Shown here: positions 9,816 through 17,524 of the stretch, in pieces
How positions within the stretch are numbered: position 1 is the stretch's first letter
Layout of the letters: the number at the start of each line of letters is the position of its first letter
Source: Pseudomonadota bacterium
GTDB taxonomy: Bacteria > Pseudomonadota > Alphaproteobacteria > Rhizobiales > Beijerinckiaceae
Assembly: GCA_021777915.1 (NCBI GenBank)
Contig: JAJYCZ010000012.1
Coordinates: forward strand, 1-38,115
Length of the DNA stretch: 38,115 bases
Direction of reading: 5' to 3'
Position numbers and translations under genes: made by a program
Notes under the pieces: model-generated
The model's input: only the letters and a program-made list of their open reading frames with translations
Database searches by the model: none
What the model was told of the DNA's origin: nothing

Positions 9816-9862
9816 CTTGCACGTTTGGCTTATGCTACGCCGAGCGCGATGGGAGAATCGGC

Positions 9863-11503
9863 ATGGCGACCACAGTCATCCAATATGTTCTCAGGCGGCT
9901 CGGCGAAATCGGCGTCGAAGACGTCTTCGGCGTTCCCGGCGATTACGCCTTCGCCGTCAACGACGCAATCTGCAACGATCCCGAGATGAAATGGATCGGC
10001 TGCTGCAACGAGCTCAACGCGGCTTACGCCGCGGAAGGCTATGCGCGGATCAAGGGCGCGGCCGCTTTGTGCACGACCTATGGCGTCGGCGAACTTTCCG
10101 CGATCAATGGCGTGGCCGGCGCCTATGCCGAACATCTCCCGGTCTTTCATCTGGTCGGCGCGCCGAATGTCGCCATCCAGGAATCGCGGGCGCTGATGCA
10201 CCATACGCTGGGAAACGGCGAATATGACCTGTTTCGCCGCATGTCCGAGCCCGTCGTCTGCGCCCATGCGGTGATGACCCCGCAGAATGTGGCCTATGAG
10301 ACCGAGCGGCTGATCGCCGAAGCTTATTACCATCTACGCCCGGTCTATATGGCCTTTCCAGCCGATCTCGCCGCCGCGCCCATCGCCGGCGAGGCGCGCC
10401 CGATCGCGCCGCCGCGAAGCGATCCCGACGCCTTGGCCCATGTGACCGACGTAATCGTCGAAGCGCTGGCGCGCGCGCGCTCGGCCTGCGTCCTGCCGGG
10501 CGTGCTGATCGCGCGGGCGGGTTTGCAGCCCGCCCTGCATAAGCTGATTGACGCCTCGGGCCTGCCCTTCGCCACCATGTTCATGGACAAATCGGTCCTC
10601 GACGAGACCCATCCCTCCTACGTCGGCATGTATGACGGGGCGCTGATGCAGCCCGAGGTGCGCGCCTTCGTCGAAGAGGCCGACGCGGTGCTGGCGATTG
10701 GCACGCTGATGACCGATTTCAACACCGGCGCCTTCACCTCGCGCCTCGATCCGGCGAAAACCGTCTCCATCGGCCAGCATCGCGTTCGCGCCGGCGAAAA
10801 GACCTTTTTCAATGTCGAACTCGGCGACCTGCTCAAAAGCCTGACCGCGCGGCTCTCGCGCCGCGACTGGCCGAAAATCGCGCCCAAGACGCTCGGGCCG
10901 GCCGCCGGTTCGGGCGAGGACCGGATCGACGCCGAGGCGCTCTATCCGCGCCTCGCCGGTTTTCTGCGCGAAAACGACATTCTGATCGCCGAAACCGGCA
11001 CGGCCTCGATGGGCCTGGGCTTCGCCCGCATGCCCTCGGGCGCCAATTTCTACAATCAGACGTTGTGGGGGTCGATCGGCTGGGCGACTCCCGCGGCTTT
11101 CGGCGCTGCGGTCGCGGCGCCGCACAGGCGCGTGGTCCTGCTGACCGGCGACGGCGCCCATCAGTTCACCGTCCAGGAAATCAGCCAGTTCGCCCGCTAT
11201 GGCCTGAAGCCGATCGTCTTGGTGATCAATAATTCCGGTTATCTCATCGAGCGGCTTCTGTGCCGCGAACCGGAGATCGCCTATAACGAGATCGCGCCCT
11301 GGCGCTACAGTCTCCTGCCGCGGGCTTTCGGCTGCGACGACTGGTTTTCCGCGCGGGTTGCGACCTGCGGCGAACTGGACGACGCGCTGGCGGCGGCGGG
11401 ACGCGCCGAGACCGGCGTCTATATCGAGATCGTCACCGACGCCTATGCCGCCTCGGCTTTGGCGACGAAAATGCACGCGGAATTTCGCAAGCTCTATCGC
11501 TGA
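9863..11503 (+). CDS. Thiamine-diphosphate 2-oxo acid decarboxylase (pyruvate/indolepyruvate decarboxylase family)
   Basis: The enzyme decarboxylates a 2-oxo acid non-oxidatively to an aldehyde in the cytoplasm. At 546 residues it matches the length of this family. The catalytic residues fall at the same numbers as in Zymomonas pyruvate decarboxylase: D27 in VPGDY, E50 in NELNAAYAAEGYAR, and the H113-H114 pair. The C-terminal thiamine-diphosphate motif runs GDG (429-431) to NN (456-457), followed by E463 in GYLIE, the counterpart of Zymomonas E473. The HH pair and this glutamate separate it from acetolactate synthases. Pyruvate, indolepyruvate and phenylpyruvate are all possible substrates. 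The start is supported by a GGGAG ahead of the ATG. The stop overlaps the end of the convergent acyl-CoA dehydrogenase gene by 10 bases. Confidence 0.92.
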   Translation: MATTVIQYVLRRLGEIGVEDVFGVPGDYAFAVNDAICNDPEMKWIGCCNELNAAYAAEGYARIKGAAALCTTYGVGELSAINGVAGAYAEHLPVFHLVGAPNVAIQESRALMHHTLGNGEYDLFRRMSEPVVCAHAVMTPQNVAYETERLIAEAYYHLRPVYMAFPADLAAAPIAGEARPIAPPRSDPDALAHVTDVIVEALARARSACVLPGVLIARAGLQPALHKLIDASGLPFATMFMDKSVLDETHPSYVGMYDGALMQPEVRAFVEEADAVLAIGTLMTDFNTGAFTSRLDPAKTVSIGQHRVRAGEKTFFNVELGDLLKSLTARLSRRDWPKIAPKTLGPAAGSGEDRIDAEALYPRLAGFLRENDILIAETGTASMGLGFARMPSGANFYNQTLWGSIGWATPAAFGAAVAAPHRRVVLLTGDGAHQFTVQEISQFARYGLKPIVLVINNSGYLIERLLCREPEIAYNEIAPWRYSLLPRAFGCDDWFSARVATCGELDDALAAAGRAETGVYIEIVTDAYAASALATKMHAEFRKLYR

Positions 11504-13287
11504 ATTCCAGCTGCGTCGAAAGCCGCGACACTGGCCGAGCCTTCGGTCGCGGCGCGGAAAAAGCCCTCGGCATGAGGCAGGACATGGCCGGCGAAATGTC
11601 TGGCGAGCGCAATCTTGCCGTTCAGGAAAGCCAGGTCGGCGCCGTTCTCGTTGCCGAGGTCCGACGCCCAGGCCGCCTGCCGCGCCAGCAGCCAGAAGCC
11701 GATGGTGATCCCGAACTGATGGATCAGCGGAACGCCTGCGGCGGCGGTCGCCGCCGGCGCCGAACCGTGATTGGCCACGACCCATTCGACCGCATATTGC
11801 AGCCGCGCAGCTGGCGCGGTCAGCGCCTGTCCGAGCGCGACAATCTCGGGGTCAGACGCGATTTCGAGTTCCGCCGCTGTCGCGCGGACCGCCTCGATCA
11901 GGCGTTCGGCCGCCGCGCCCTTGTCACGCGCGATTTTGCGGCCGACCAGATCGTTGGCCTGGATCGCGGTCGTGCCCTCATAGATCGGAGCGATGCGGGC
12001 GTCGCGGAAATGCTGGGCGGCGCCGGTCTCCTCGATAAAGCCCATGCCGCCATGGACCTGGACCCCGGTCGAGGCGATTTCGACCGCGCTTTCGGTGCAC
12101 CAGCCCTTGACCACCGGGACCAGCAGATCGACCATGGCCTGCGACGTCGCCGCCTCGGCCTTGTCGGGCGAACCATGGGCGACATCGGTCTCGCCGGCGG
12201 TGAAATAAGCCAGGGCGCGCATCGCCTCGACCTTGGCTTTCATGTCGAGCAGCATGCGCTTGACGTCGGGATGATAAGCGATCGGCGCGCCGCTTTCGGC
12301 CCCGATCGGCCGGCCCTGGATGCGCTGGAAGGCGTAGTCGCGCGCCTGCTGGAAGGCGCGTTCGGCGATCGCCACGCCCTCCAGCCCGACATTGAGCCGG
12401 GCGTGGTTCATCATGGTGAACATATATTCGAGGCCGCGATTGGCCTCGCCGACCAGAAAGCCGACCGCGCCGCCCTTGTCGCCGAAGGACATGACCGCCG
12501 TCGGGCTGCCGTGGATGCCGAGCTTGTGCTCGATCGAGGCGCAGACGAGGTCGTTGCGCGCCCCGAGCGAGGCGTCGGCGTTGACCAGGAATTTCGGCAC
12601 GATGAACAGCGAAATGCCTTTCACCCCGGGTGGGGCGCCGGGCAGGCGGGCGAGCACCAGATGGATGATGTTCTCCGCGACGTCGTTCTCGCCCCAGGTG
12701 ATGAAAATCTTCGTGCCGGTGATGCGATAATGGTCGCCGTCGGGAACGGCTTTGGTCCGCACGGCGGCGAGGTCCGAGCCCGCCTGCGGCTCGGTGAGAT
12801 TCATCGTGCCGGTCCAGGTCCCCGAAGCCATTTTCGGCAGGTAAAGCTCCTTCTGGGCCGGCGAACCGTGATGATTGATCGCGGATATGGCCCCGAGCGT
12901 CAGCATCTGACACAGGGAAAGAGCGAGATTGGCCCCTGTCCACATTTCCAGCACCGGGGTCGAGACGAGGCTCGGCAGGCCATGGCCACCATAGTCGAGC
13001 GGCGCCGGCATGGCGTGCCAGCCATTCTCGCAGAAGGCGGCGAAGGCCTCTTTTACGCCGTCCGGCGTCGTGACAGCTCCGTCCTTGCAGACGCAGCCCT
13101 GCTTGTCGCCGGGATGGTTGAGGGGCGCGAGCACGTCGCTGGCGAATTTTCGCGCCTCCTCGAAGATCGCCTCGACCAGATCTTCGGAAACTTCCTCATG
13201 GCCCGGCAGAGCGGCGACGCGGTCGAAGCCGCCGACCGTCTTCATGGCGAAGATCATGTCGCGGATCGGGGCGTTGTAGGCGGACAT
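11494..13287 (-). CDS. Acyl-CoA dehydrogenase, long DmdC-like form
   Basis: This is an FAD-dependent dehydrogenase that inserts a 2,3-double bond into an acyl-CoA. The chosen ATG at 13287 has GGAG six bases upstream and gives 597 residues. That length fits the long subfamily containing DmdC (3-methylmercaptopropionyl-CoA dehydrogenase) rather than the 380-residue classical enzymes. An N-terminal helical domain is followed by the middle-domain signature MNLTEPQAGSDL, the FAD-contacting TKIFITWGEND segment and the C-terminal helices. The likely catalytic base is E437 in IYEGTTAIQ. A roughly 100-residue C-terminal extension follows, typical of this subfamily. The gene stands alone on its strand and tail-to-tail with the decarboxylase gene. 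The substrate is not determinable; fatty acid or branched acyl-CoA oxidation is as likely as a DmdC role. Confidence 0.92.
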   Translation of the reverse strand: MSAYNAPIRDMIFAMKTVGGFDRVAALPGHEEVSEDLVEAIFEEARKFASDVLAPLNHPGDKQGCVCKDGAVTTPDGVKEAFAAFCENGWHAMPAPLDYGGHGLPSLVSTPVLEMWTGANLALSLCQMLTLGAISAINHHGSPAQKELYLPKMASGTWTGTMNLTEPQAGSDLAAVRTKAVPDGDHYRITGTKIFITWGENDVAENIIHLVLARLPGAPPGVKGISLFIVPKFLVNADASLGARNDLVCASIEHKLGIHGSPTAVMSFGDKGGAVGFLVGEANRGLEYMFTMMNHARLNVGLEGVAIAERAFQQARDYAFQRIQGRPIGAESGAPIAYHPDVKRMLLDMKAKVEAMRALAYFTAGETDVAHGSPDKAEAATSQAMVDLLVPVVKGWCTESAVEIASTGVQVHGGMGFIEETGAAQHFRDARIAPIYEGTTAIQANDLVGRKIARDKGAAAERLIEAVRATAAELEIASDPEIVALGQALTAPAARLQYAVEWVVANHGSAPAATAAAGVPLIHQFGITIGFWLLARQAAWASDLGNENGADLAFLNGKIALARHFAGHVLPHAEGFFRAATEGSASVAAFDAAGIQR

Positions 13288-13335
13288 CGGCGGCTCCGGA
13301 AAGACTCGCGCCGCCAAGGGCGGCGCGAGGCCAAG

Positions 13336-13803
13336 CTAATCCGGTTTGCCCGCCGAAAACAACAACAGCTCTATGACTCTTTTGCCTAAGGACGTCCGCC
13401 GTCGGGCGGCGACGCGGCGGCCCCCTTCCGCGCAGGACTTGCAGGAGGCCGCGTAGGCTTGGCATTCGGCGGCATCGGGATATTTTTCGCATTCCTTCCG
13501 GCAGGCAGCGCGGATTACGGCCGTCGCCTTGGCAAAAGCCGGAACCGCCGGCGAATTGACGGCCGCGAGCGCCTGATTGGCGGTGTTGATGCAACCGGTC
13601 ATCGACTAATCCTTCATCGCCAGTTTGCCGATGCAGTGACGCAGACAATCGTTGGCGGTGGCGACACAAAGGCCGCAATCGTCCTGAAGGGCCTTGAACA
13701 TCGGCGGATGCATAGACATGCCGCCCATCTCGGCGAAAGCCTCGCCCATGGCCACCAGAATAGCCGCCGCGCCGGCGGCGGCCATGAACTCACGACGCTC
13801 CAT
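13336..13803 (-). pseudogene. Csp-like four-helix-bundle copper-storage protein, split by in-frame TAG
   Basis: Read through, this is one frame of 155 codons resembling Tat-exported copper storage proteins (Csp), which bind many Cu(I) ions through cysteines inside a four-helix bundle. The ATG at 13803 has a strong AGGAGAGGAAC site. The N-terminus is a Tat-type signal with the twin arginines in MERREFM. Cysteines follow as DDCGLC, DCLRHC, TGC, AACRKEC, AECQ and CKSC. After 65 codons (HCIGKLAMKD) a TAG at 13608-13606 stops the frame; two codons later ATG at 13602 reopens it with SMTGCINTAN. The family usually continues here without a break. The 3' end also looks damaged: CAEGGRR where I expect a cysteine, and a CGA where the family would end. 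Translation of two separate halves by re-initiation is possible. Read as a decaying gene. Confidence 0.72.
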
Positions 13804-13888
13804 GTTCCTCTCCTTTTCCCCGTCTGGCGCGCGTCCGACACGGATGCGCGAATTCCTCGTTCCAGAAAGATATTCCAACGACGCCCCT

Positions 13889-14053
13889 TCATTGCGGCGG
13901 CGGGGTTACGCCGAGCAGGGCGGCTGCGGCGAGGACGCATAAGCCGAGCGCGACTTCGCAGGCGACGCTCGTCCGAAGACCAATGCCTTGCCTTTCGCTC
14001 GCGGCGCCAAGGCGCAGGCGCGACTGCGCCACGAAGCGATTGTAAAAGGCTAG
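13889..14053 (-). pseudogene. copD: 3' remnant of a CopD-type copper-resistance membrane protein
   Basis: Only the last 54 codons survive, ending at the TGA at 13891-13889. They read LAFYNRFVAQSRLRLG, then a loop, then a hydrophobic helix VACEVALGLCVLAAAALLG and the terminal VTPPPQ. This matches the usual end of CopD proteins: a YNRF motif after the penultimate helix, a final helix starting with a small-residue/glutamate pair, then G-x-x-PP. The fragment is cut at CTAG (14050-14053), exactly where the IS terminal repeat begins, so the 5' part was lost or moved. It lies 85 bases upstream of the Csp-like gene on the same strand, consistent with a former copD-csp operon. The identification rests on a short, membrane-type match, so it is moderately certain. 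Confidence 0.6.
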
Positions 14054-14070
14054 CAGCCTGTGGGGCTTAA
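14054..14070 (+). repeat. Left terminal inverted repeat of the IS remnant
   Basis: The first 17 bases of the element match the reverse complement of 14746-14762 at 14 positions; the outermost 8 bases (CAGCCTGT) are identical. The repeat adjoins CTAG and cuts the copD reading frame. Confidence 0.7.
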
Positions 14071-14128
14071 CGGACGGCTGCGGCATGCGATAGAATGGTC
14101 CCGTTGATTCTCGCCTTCTGAAGGAAGC

Positions 14129-14608
14129 CTGCCGGTCGTTGCGGTCGATGTGGTTCAGGCCGCGAACGACAAACAGCAGCTTGAACCAGTGCTGGGCAAG
14201 ATCGGATTGCTCTCGAAAGAATTGGGCGAACCCGAAACGCTGCTGGCCGACACGGGCTATTTCAGCGCGGCGAATGTCGCGGCTTGCGAGAAAGCGGAGA
14301 TCGAACCGCTGATCGCCATGGGCCGTCAGCCGCATCATCCGCCTATTGCCGAATGTTTCGAGCAAGCGCCGCCCGCGCCGAAAAATCCGAGCCCGGTCCA
14401 GGCCATGGCGCATCGGCTGAAAACGCTGGAATGCAGAAAGCTCTATGCGCTGCGCAAACAAACCCCGGAGCCGGTGTTCGGCGTCATCAAATCGGCGCTC
14501 GGTTTCCGCCAGTTGTCGTCGCGTGGGCTCGAAAAAGTGCGCGGCGAATCGAGCCTCGTCACCATCGCCTGGAATTTGAAACGCATGTTCGTCCTCGCCG
14601 CCGCCTGA
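14129..14608 (+). pseudogene. IS1182-family transposase, C-terminal fragment
   Basis: The frame runs from about 14129 (LPVVAVDVVQAAND) to the TGA at 14606-14608, roughly 159 codons. It holds the second aspartate of the DDE catalytic triad in LLADTGYFS, the catalytic glutamate region in RKQTPEPVFGVIK, and the typical C-terminus AWNLKRMFVLAA. The N-terminal domain and the first catalytic aspartate are missing, and a stop lies in frame just upstream (14105-14107), so it cannot encode an active transposase. A GTG at 14150 could start a fragment, but no gene function is expected. Family assignment rests on the FRQ..RGLEKVRGE..SLV..AWNLKRM signature common to IS1182-type elements in alphaproteobacteria. 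Confidence 0.82.
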
Positions 14609-14745
14609 AGCGGCCCGCCGAGATTGGACGCGGAAAAAGCACAGGAGCGAAGCCTAACGCCGGCTCTCATCATGCCATCAGACGCGATCAACCTCCCGGC
14701 GAAGCTCGAAATACCGAAATCGCCGTCGCAAATGATCTGCAAAGC

Positions 14746-14762
14746 TTCAGTCCGACAGGCTG
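14746..14762 (-). repeat. Right terminal inverted repeat of the IS remnant
   Basis: This is the mirror partner of 14054-14070. Read on the minus strand, its first 14 bases also encode the last codons and the TGA stop of the SemiSWEET gene. Confidence 0.7.
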
Positions 14763-15046
14763 CTAGTCGCCTGCGCCGCCGCCAGGGGCGGGTCATAGCG
14801 CAGCTTCAGGAGAATGATCAGCATGTTCAATGCGATGGTGATGGCGTTGAACATCACGATGGAGAACGAGCCGATCAGCGCGCCGTAGATCAGCCAAAGG
14901 GTGCAGCCCACCACGAAGGTGATCTGGGTGATCAGCGAAATCGACCTCGCGTCGCGACTGCGCAGAATTTTGATGGCCTGGGGCGTCCAGCACAGGGTCG
15001 TCAGCGTTCCCGCGACGAATCCCACGAGTTCGGTTTCTGCAGCCAC
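14747..15046 (-). CDS. SemiSWEET-type small sugar transporter, C-terminus supplied by an IS end
   Basis: SemiSWEETs are three-helix PQ-loop proteins that dimerise in the inner membrane to carry sugars. Of 99 residues, about 12-90 form three helices: ELVGFVAGTLTTLCWTPQ with the PQ motif, ITFVVGCTLWLIYGALIG, and a last helix FNAITIALNMLIILLKL. I chose the GTG at 15046 because AAGGAA precedes it and the frame upstream of it runs into hrcA. The gene follows hrcA by 31 bases and may share its transcript. Its end is odd: after AAAQAT the codons cross CTAG into the IS terminal repeat, and SLSD plus the TGA come from the IS. All three helices are intact, so the protein may still work. Confidence 0.83.
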   Translation of the reverse strand: MAAETELVGFVAGTLTTLCWTPQAIKILRSRDARSISLITQITFVVGCTLWLIYGALIGSFSIVMFNAITIALNMLIILLKLRYDPPLAAAQATSSLSD

Positions 15047-15077
15047 GCCAATTTCCTTCGTTGCTGAGGCCGGGCGC

Positions 15078-16166
15078 TCAAACGCCGCCAAAAATCCGGG
15101 CCATGACCCGGGCGGTGTAATCGACCATGGGAACGACGCGCGCATAATTCAGGCGCGTGGGGCCGATTACGCCGAGAACGCCGACGATCCGGCGCTCGGA
15201 ATCGCGAAACGGCGCGGCGATCATCGATGAGCCCGACAGGGAAAACAACTTGTTTTCCGAACCGATGAAAATGCGTACGCCCTCGCCTTCTTCGGCGCGG
15301 GAAAGCAGGTCGATGACCTCGCTCTTGGTTTCGAGGTCGTCGAACAGCAGGCGGATTCGTTCGAGATCGGCCATGGCCGTCAAATCTTCGAGCAGATTGG
15401 CCTGGCCGCGCACGATCAGATTCTGCGCCGCGCCGGCGGGTCCGGCCCAGATCGCCAGCCCCGCGTCGACCAGCCGCGCCGTCAGAACATCCAGTTCCTC
15501 CTGCGCGGCCAGACGCGAAGTCTCGATCTCGTCGCGCAGTTGCGACAGGGTCCGGCCACGCAGGCGCGCATTGAGATAATTTCCCGCCGCGACCAGGGCG
15601 GAGGCCGGAAGATCGGCCGCGACCGGGAGGACGCGGTTTTCGACCGAGCCATCATCCGACACCAGGATCGCCAGCGCCTTTTCCGGTTCGAGGCGCACGA
15701 ATTCGATCTGTTTCAGCCGGCTATTGTCCTTGCTCGTCAGCACGACGCAGGCGCCGCGCGTGAGGCCGGAGAGAAGCAGGCCGGCCTCCGACAAAGCCTC
15801 CTCCATGCTGCGCTCGCGCGAGACAGCGCGCAATTGGGCCTCGATCCGGCCGCGCTCAAGTTCGGTCAGGTCGCCGATCTGGAGCAGGGAATCGACGAAA
15901 AAGCGCAGCCCGAATTCGGTGGGGAGGCGTCCGGCGCTGGTGTGGGGCGAATAGACCAGGCCCAATTCCTCCAGATCCTGCATGACATTGCGCACCGACG
16001 CCGGCGACAGCGGCACGGCCAGGATGCGCGAGAGATGGCGCGAGCCCACGGGCTCGCCGCTGGCGAGATAGGTTTCAACGATATTCCTGAAAATCTCTCG
16101 CGAGCGCTCGTTGAGGCGCGAAAGCGCCCCCGCGCCGGAGGCCAGGAATTCGGGATTTGCGACCAT
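15078..16166 (-). CDS. hrcA: Heat-inducible transcription repressor HrcA
   Basis: HrcA represses groESL and other heat-shock genes by binding the CIRCE inverted repeat, and is kept active by GroEL. The 362-residue protein has the usual length. A winged-helix DNA-binding domain covers residues of about 18-90 ([24 protein letters not shown] split across helices, then [16 protein letters not shown] and HTSAGRLPT), followed by the GAF-like and dimerisation domains ending with [17 protein letters not shown]. No CIRCE element was seen upstream. The ATG at 16166 lacks a good Shine-Dalgarno sequence. It lies downstream of the rpsT terminator, so it is probably transcribed separately from rpsT. hrcA usually neighbours grpE or rph; here it is followed by a SemiSWEET gene. 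Confidence 0.96.
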   Translation of the reverse strand: MVANPEFLASGAGALSRLNERSREIFRNIVETYLASGEPVGSRHLSRILAVPLSPASVRNVMQDLEELGLVYSPHTSAGRLPTEFGLRFFVDSLLQIGDLTELERGRIEAQLRAVSRERSMEEALSEAGLLLSGLTRGACVVLTSKDNSRLKQIEFVRLEPEKALAILVSDDGSVENRVLPVAADLPASALVAAGNYLNARLRGRTLSQLRDEIETSRLAAQEELDVLTARLVDAGLAIWAGPAGAAQNLIVRGQANLLEDLTAMADLERIRLLFDDLETKSEVIDLLSRAEEGEGVRIFIGSENKLFSLSGSSMIAAPFRDSERRIVGVLGVIGPTRLNYARVVPMVDYTARVMARIFGGV

Positions 16167-16216
16167 GAGAAATATTTACGCGGCGCGCGCGGCGATGCAA
16201 GGGGCTGCAAACGCCA

Positions 16217-16250
16217 AAACAAGAAACCCCGCCGAGAGGCTCAGCGGGGC
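16217..16250 (-). terminator. Rho-independent terminator of rpsT
   Basis: On the minus strand, 25 bases after the rpsT stop, CCCCGCTGAG, a 3-base loop CCT and CTCGGCGGGG form a 10-base stem with one mismatch. It is followed directly by TTTCTTGTTTT. This is the clearest intrinsic terminator in the window and separates rpsT from hrcA. Confidence 0.85.
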
Positions 16251-16273
16251 CAAAACTGAAGAAAAAGAACGAG

Positions 16274-16546
16274 TCAGGCTTTTTTGCCGAGCGCGGCGAC
16301 GCTCGCCGACAGGCGCGAAACCTTGCGCGAGGCCGTGTTCTTGTGGACGATGCCCTTCTGCGCGGCGCGCATCAGGATCGGCTCCGCGGCGGCAAGCGCG
16401 GTCTTGGCGGCGGCCTGGTCGCCGGCGCTGATCGCTTCCTCGACCTTGCGGACGAAAGTGCGCATTTTGCTGCGGCGCTGCCGATTGACGGCAGTGCGGC
16501 GCGTGATTTGACGGACGGCCTTTTTAGCCGATTTGGTATTCGCCAT
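16274..16546 (-). CDS. rpsT: Small ribosomal subunit protein bS20
   Basis: S20 binds the 5' domain and helix 44 of 16S rRNA early in 30S assembly. The 90-residue, strongly basic, fully helical protein begins [13 protein letters not shown], the family signature, and contains [16 protein letters not shown] near residues 64-79, also typical. GGGGA precedes the ATG. In many Rhizobiales rpsT sits between an enoyl-CoA hydratase gene and dnaA; the hydratase is here but dnaA is not, hrcA taking its place after a strong terminator. Confidence 0.98.
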   Translation of the reverse strand: MANTKSAKKAVRQITRRTAVNRQRRSKMRTFVRKVEEAISAGDQAAAKTALAAAEPILMRAAQKGIVHKNTASRKVSRLSASVAALGKKA

Positions 16547-16608
16547 GAGGATCCCCGGACGAAAGCGCGCGCCCCAGAAAAGGTGGCTGCGCCGCCTGAA
16601 AACGATGA

Positions 16609-16630
16609 CGGCGCCTCAAAGCAGGCGCCG
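16609..16630 (-). promoter_or_regulatory. GC-rich hairpin between echA and rpsT
   Basis: CGGCGCC, 8 bases and GGCGCCG form a 7-base stem 63 bases upstream of the rpsT ATG and 74 bases past the hydratase stop. On the minus strand it is followed by TCATCGTTTTC, which is too poor in T for a confident terminator. It could be a weak terminator for the hydratase gene or part of the rpsT leader. Confidence 0.3.
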
Positions 16631-16703
16631 CGTGTGAGGGGGCTTATAAGCGCGAAATGGGCGTTTCGTCAACGCGGGATTCGCGTTTTCGCCGCACAAG
16701 GCT

Positions 16704-17477
16704 TCATCTGTTCTTGAAATGCGCCTGCCGCTTCTCGATGAAGGCCGTCATGCCTTCCTTCTGGTCATAGGTCGCGAAAGCGGCGTGAAAATTCCGCCGC
16801 TCGAACTTGACCCCCTCGGTCAGCGTCGATTCATAGGCCGAATTGATGCAATCCTTGATCTGCATGGTGATCGGCAGCGACATCGAGGCGATTTTTCGCG
16901 CGGTGTCGACCGCTTCTTCGACCAATCGATCGAGCGGCACGATGCGCGAGACCAGCCCCGCGCGTTCGGCCTCTTCCGCGTCCATCATCCGGCCGGTCAG
17001 GCACATTTCCATCGCCTTGGACTTGCCGACGAAACGGGACAGGCGCTGGGTGCCGCCGGCGCCTGGCAGAATGCCGAGCTTCACCTCGGGCTGGCCGAAT
17101 CTGGCGTTTTCGGCGGCGAGGATGAAATCGCACATCATGGCGAGTTCGCAGCCGCCGCCGAGCGCGAAGCCCGCGACGGCGGCGATGGCCGGCTTGCGGA
17201 AATAGGCCAGACGCTCCCAGCTGCGAATCGTGTCTGAGAGATAGGCCTCCATATAGGTCAGGAGCTGAAGCTCCTTGATGTCGGCGCCGGCGGCAAACGC
17301 CTTTTCCGACCCGGTCAGCACCAGGGCGCCGATCTCGGGGTCCATTTCAAATTCGTCCAGCGCGACGTTCAATTCCTGGATCAGACGCGAATTCAGGGCG
17401 TTCAGCGCCTTGGGGCGGTTGAGCCGGATGATCCCGACCGCCGCGTCGGTTTCGACGATGATATTCTGATAGGACAT
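16704..17477 (-). CDS. Enoyl-CoA hydratase (crotonase family)
   Basis: It hydrates trans-2-enoyl-CoA to L-3-hydroxyacyl-CoA in beta-oxidation. The 257-residue protein has the short, single-domain form of the family. The oxyanion-hole loop AAGADI is at about 62-67 and the second one around GGGCE. Both catalytic glutamates of rat mitochondrial hydratase are present, as E111 (GGGCELAM) and E131 (QPEVKLG), followed by PGAGGTQRL. With both glutamates a true hydratase is more likely than an isomerase or decarboxylase. It lies between cysK (47 bases) and rpsT (157 bases), its usual place in Rhizobiales. The start ATG at 17477 is clear; the substrate chain length cannot be told. Confidence 0.94.
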   Translation of the reverse strand: MSYQNIIVETDAAVGIIRLNRPKALNALNSRLIQELNVALDEFEMDPEIGALVLTGSEKAFAAGADIKELQLLTYMEAYLSDTIRSWERLAYFRKPAIAAVAGFALGGGCELAMMCDFILAAENARFGQPEVKLGILPGAGGTQRLSRFVGKSKAMEMCLTGRMMDAEEAERAGLVSRIVPLDRLVEEAVDTARKIASMSLPITMQIKDCINSAYESTLTEGVKFERRNFHAAFATYDQKEGMTAFIEKRQAHFKNR

Positions 17478-17524
17478 GGATCACCTGTGGCGGCGCGAAG
17501 ATCGGCCGCAAAGAAGATTTCCGC

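Larger units (their letters stand above)
14054..14762 (+). mobile_element. Internally deleted IS1182-like element with both terminal repeats
   Basis: A 709-base element bounded by imperfect inverted repeats: CAGCCTGTGGGGCTTAA at the left and, read inward from the right, CAGCCTGTCGGACTGAA (14 of 17 identical). CTAG lies immediately outside both ends (14050-14053 and 14763-14766), which would fit a 4-base target duplication or two uses of the same target sequence. Only the C-terminal third of a transposase remains, so about 1 kb is missing after the first 75 bases. The flanks are unrelated gene ends (copD remnant and SemiSWEET), which suggests rearrangement rather than simple insertion. Confidence 0.75.

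Noticed and set aside
13606-13608. TAG read as pyrrolysine or another recoded residue
   Set aside because: No pyl genes are seen, pyrrolysine is not expected in this group, and other lesions in the same gene favour decay.
13889-14461. A 190-residue leftward protein spanning the IS remnant
   Set aside because: Only its last 54 codons resemble a real protein (CopD end); the rest is antisense to the transposase fragment.
16547-16703. Replication origin beside rpsT
   Set aside because: No DnaA-box cluster or AT-rich unwinding region is visible, and dnaA is absent.
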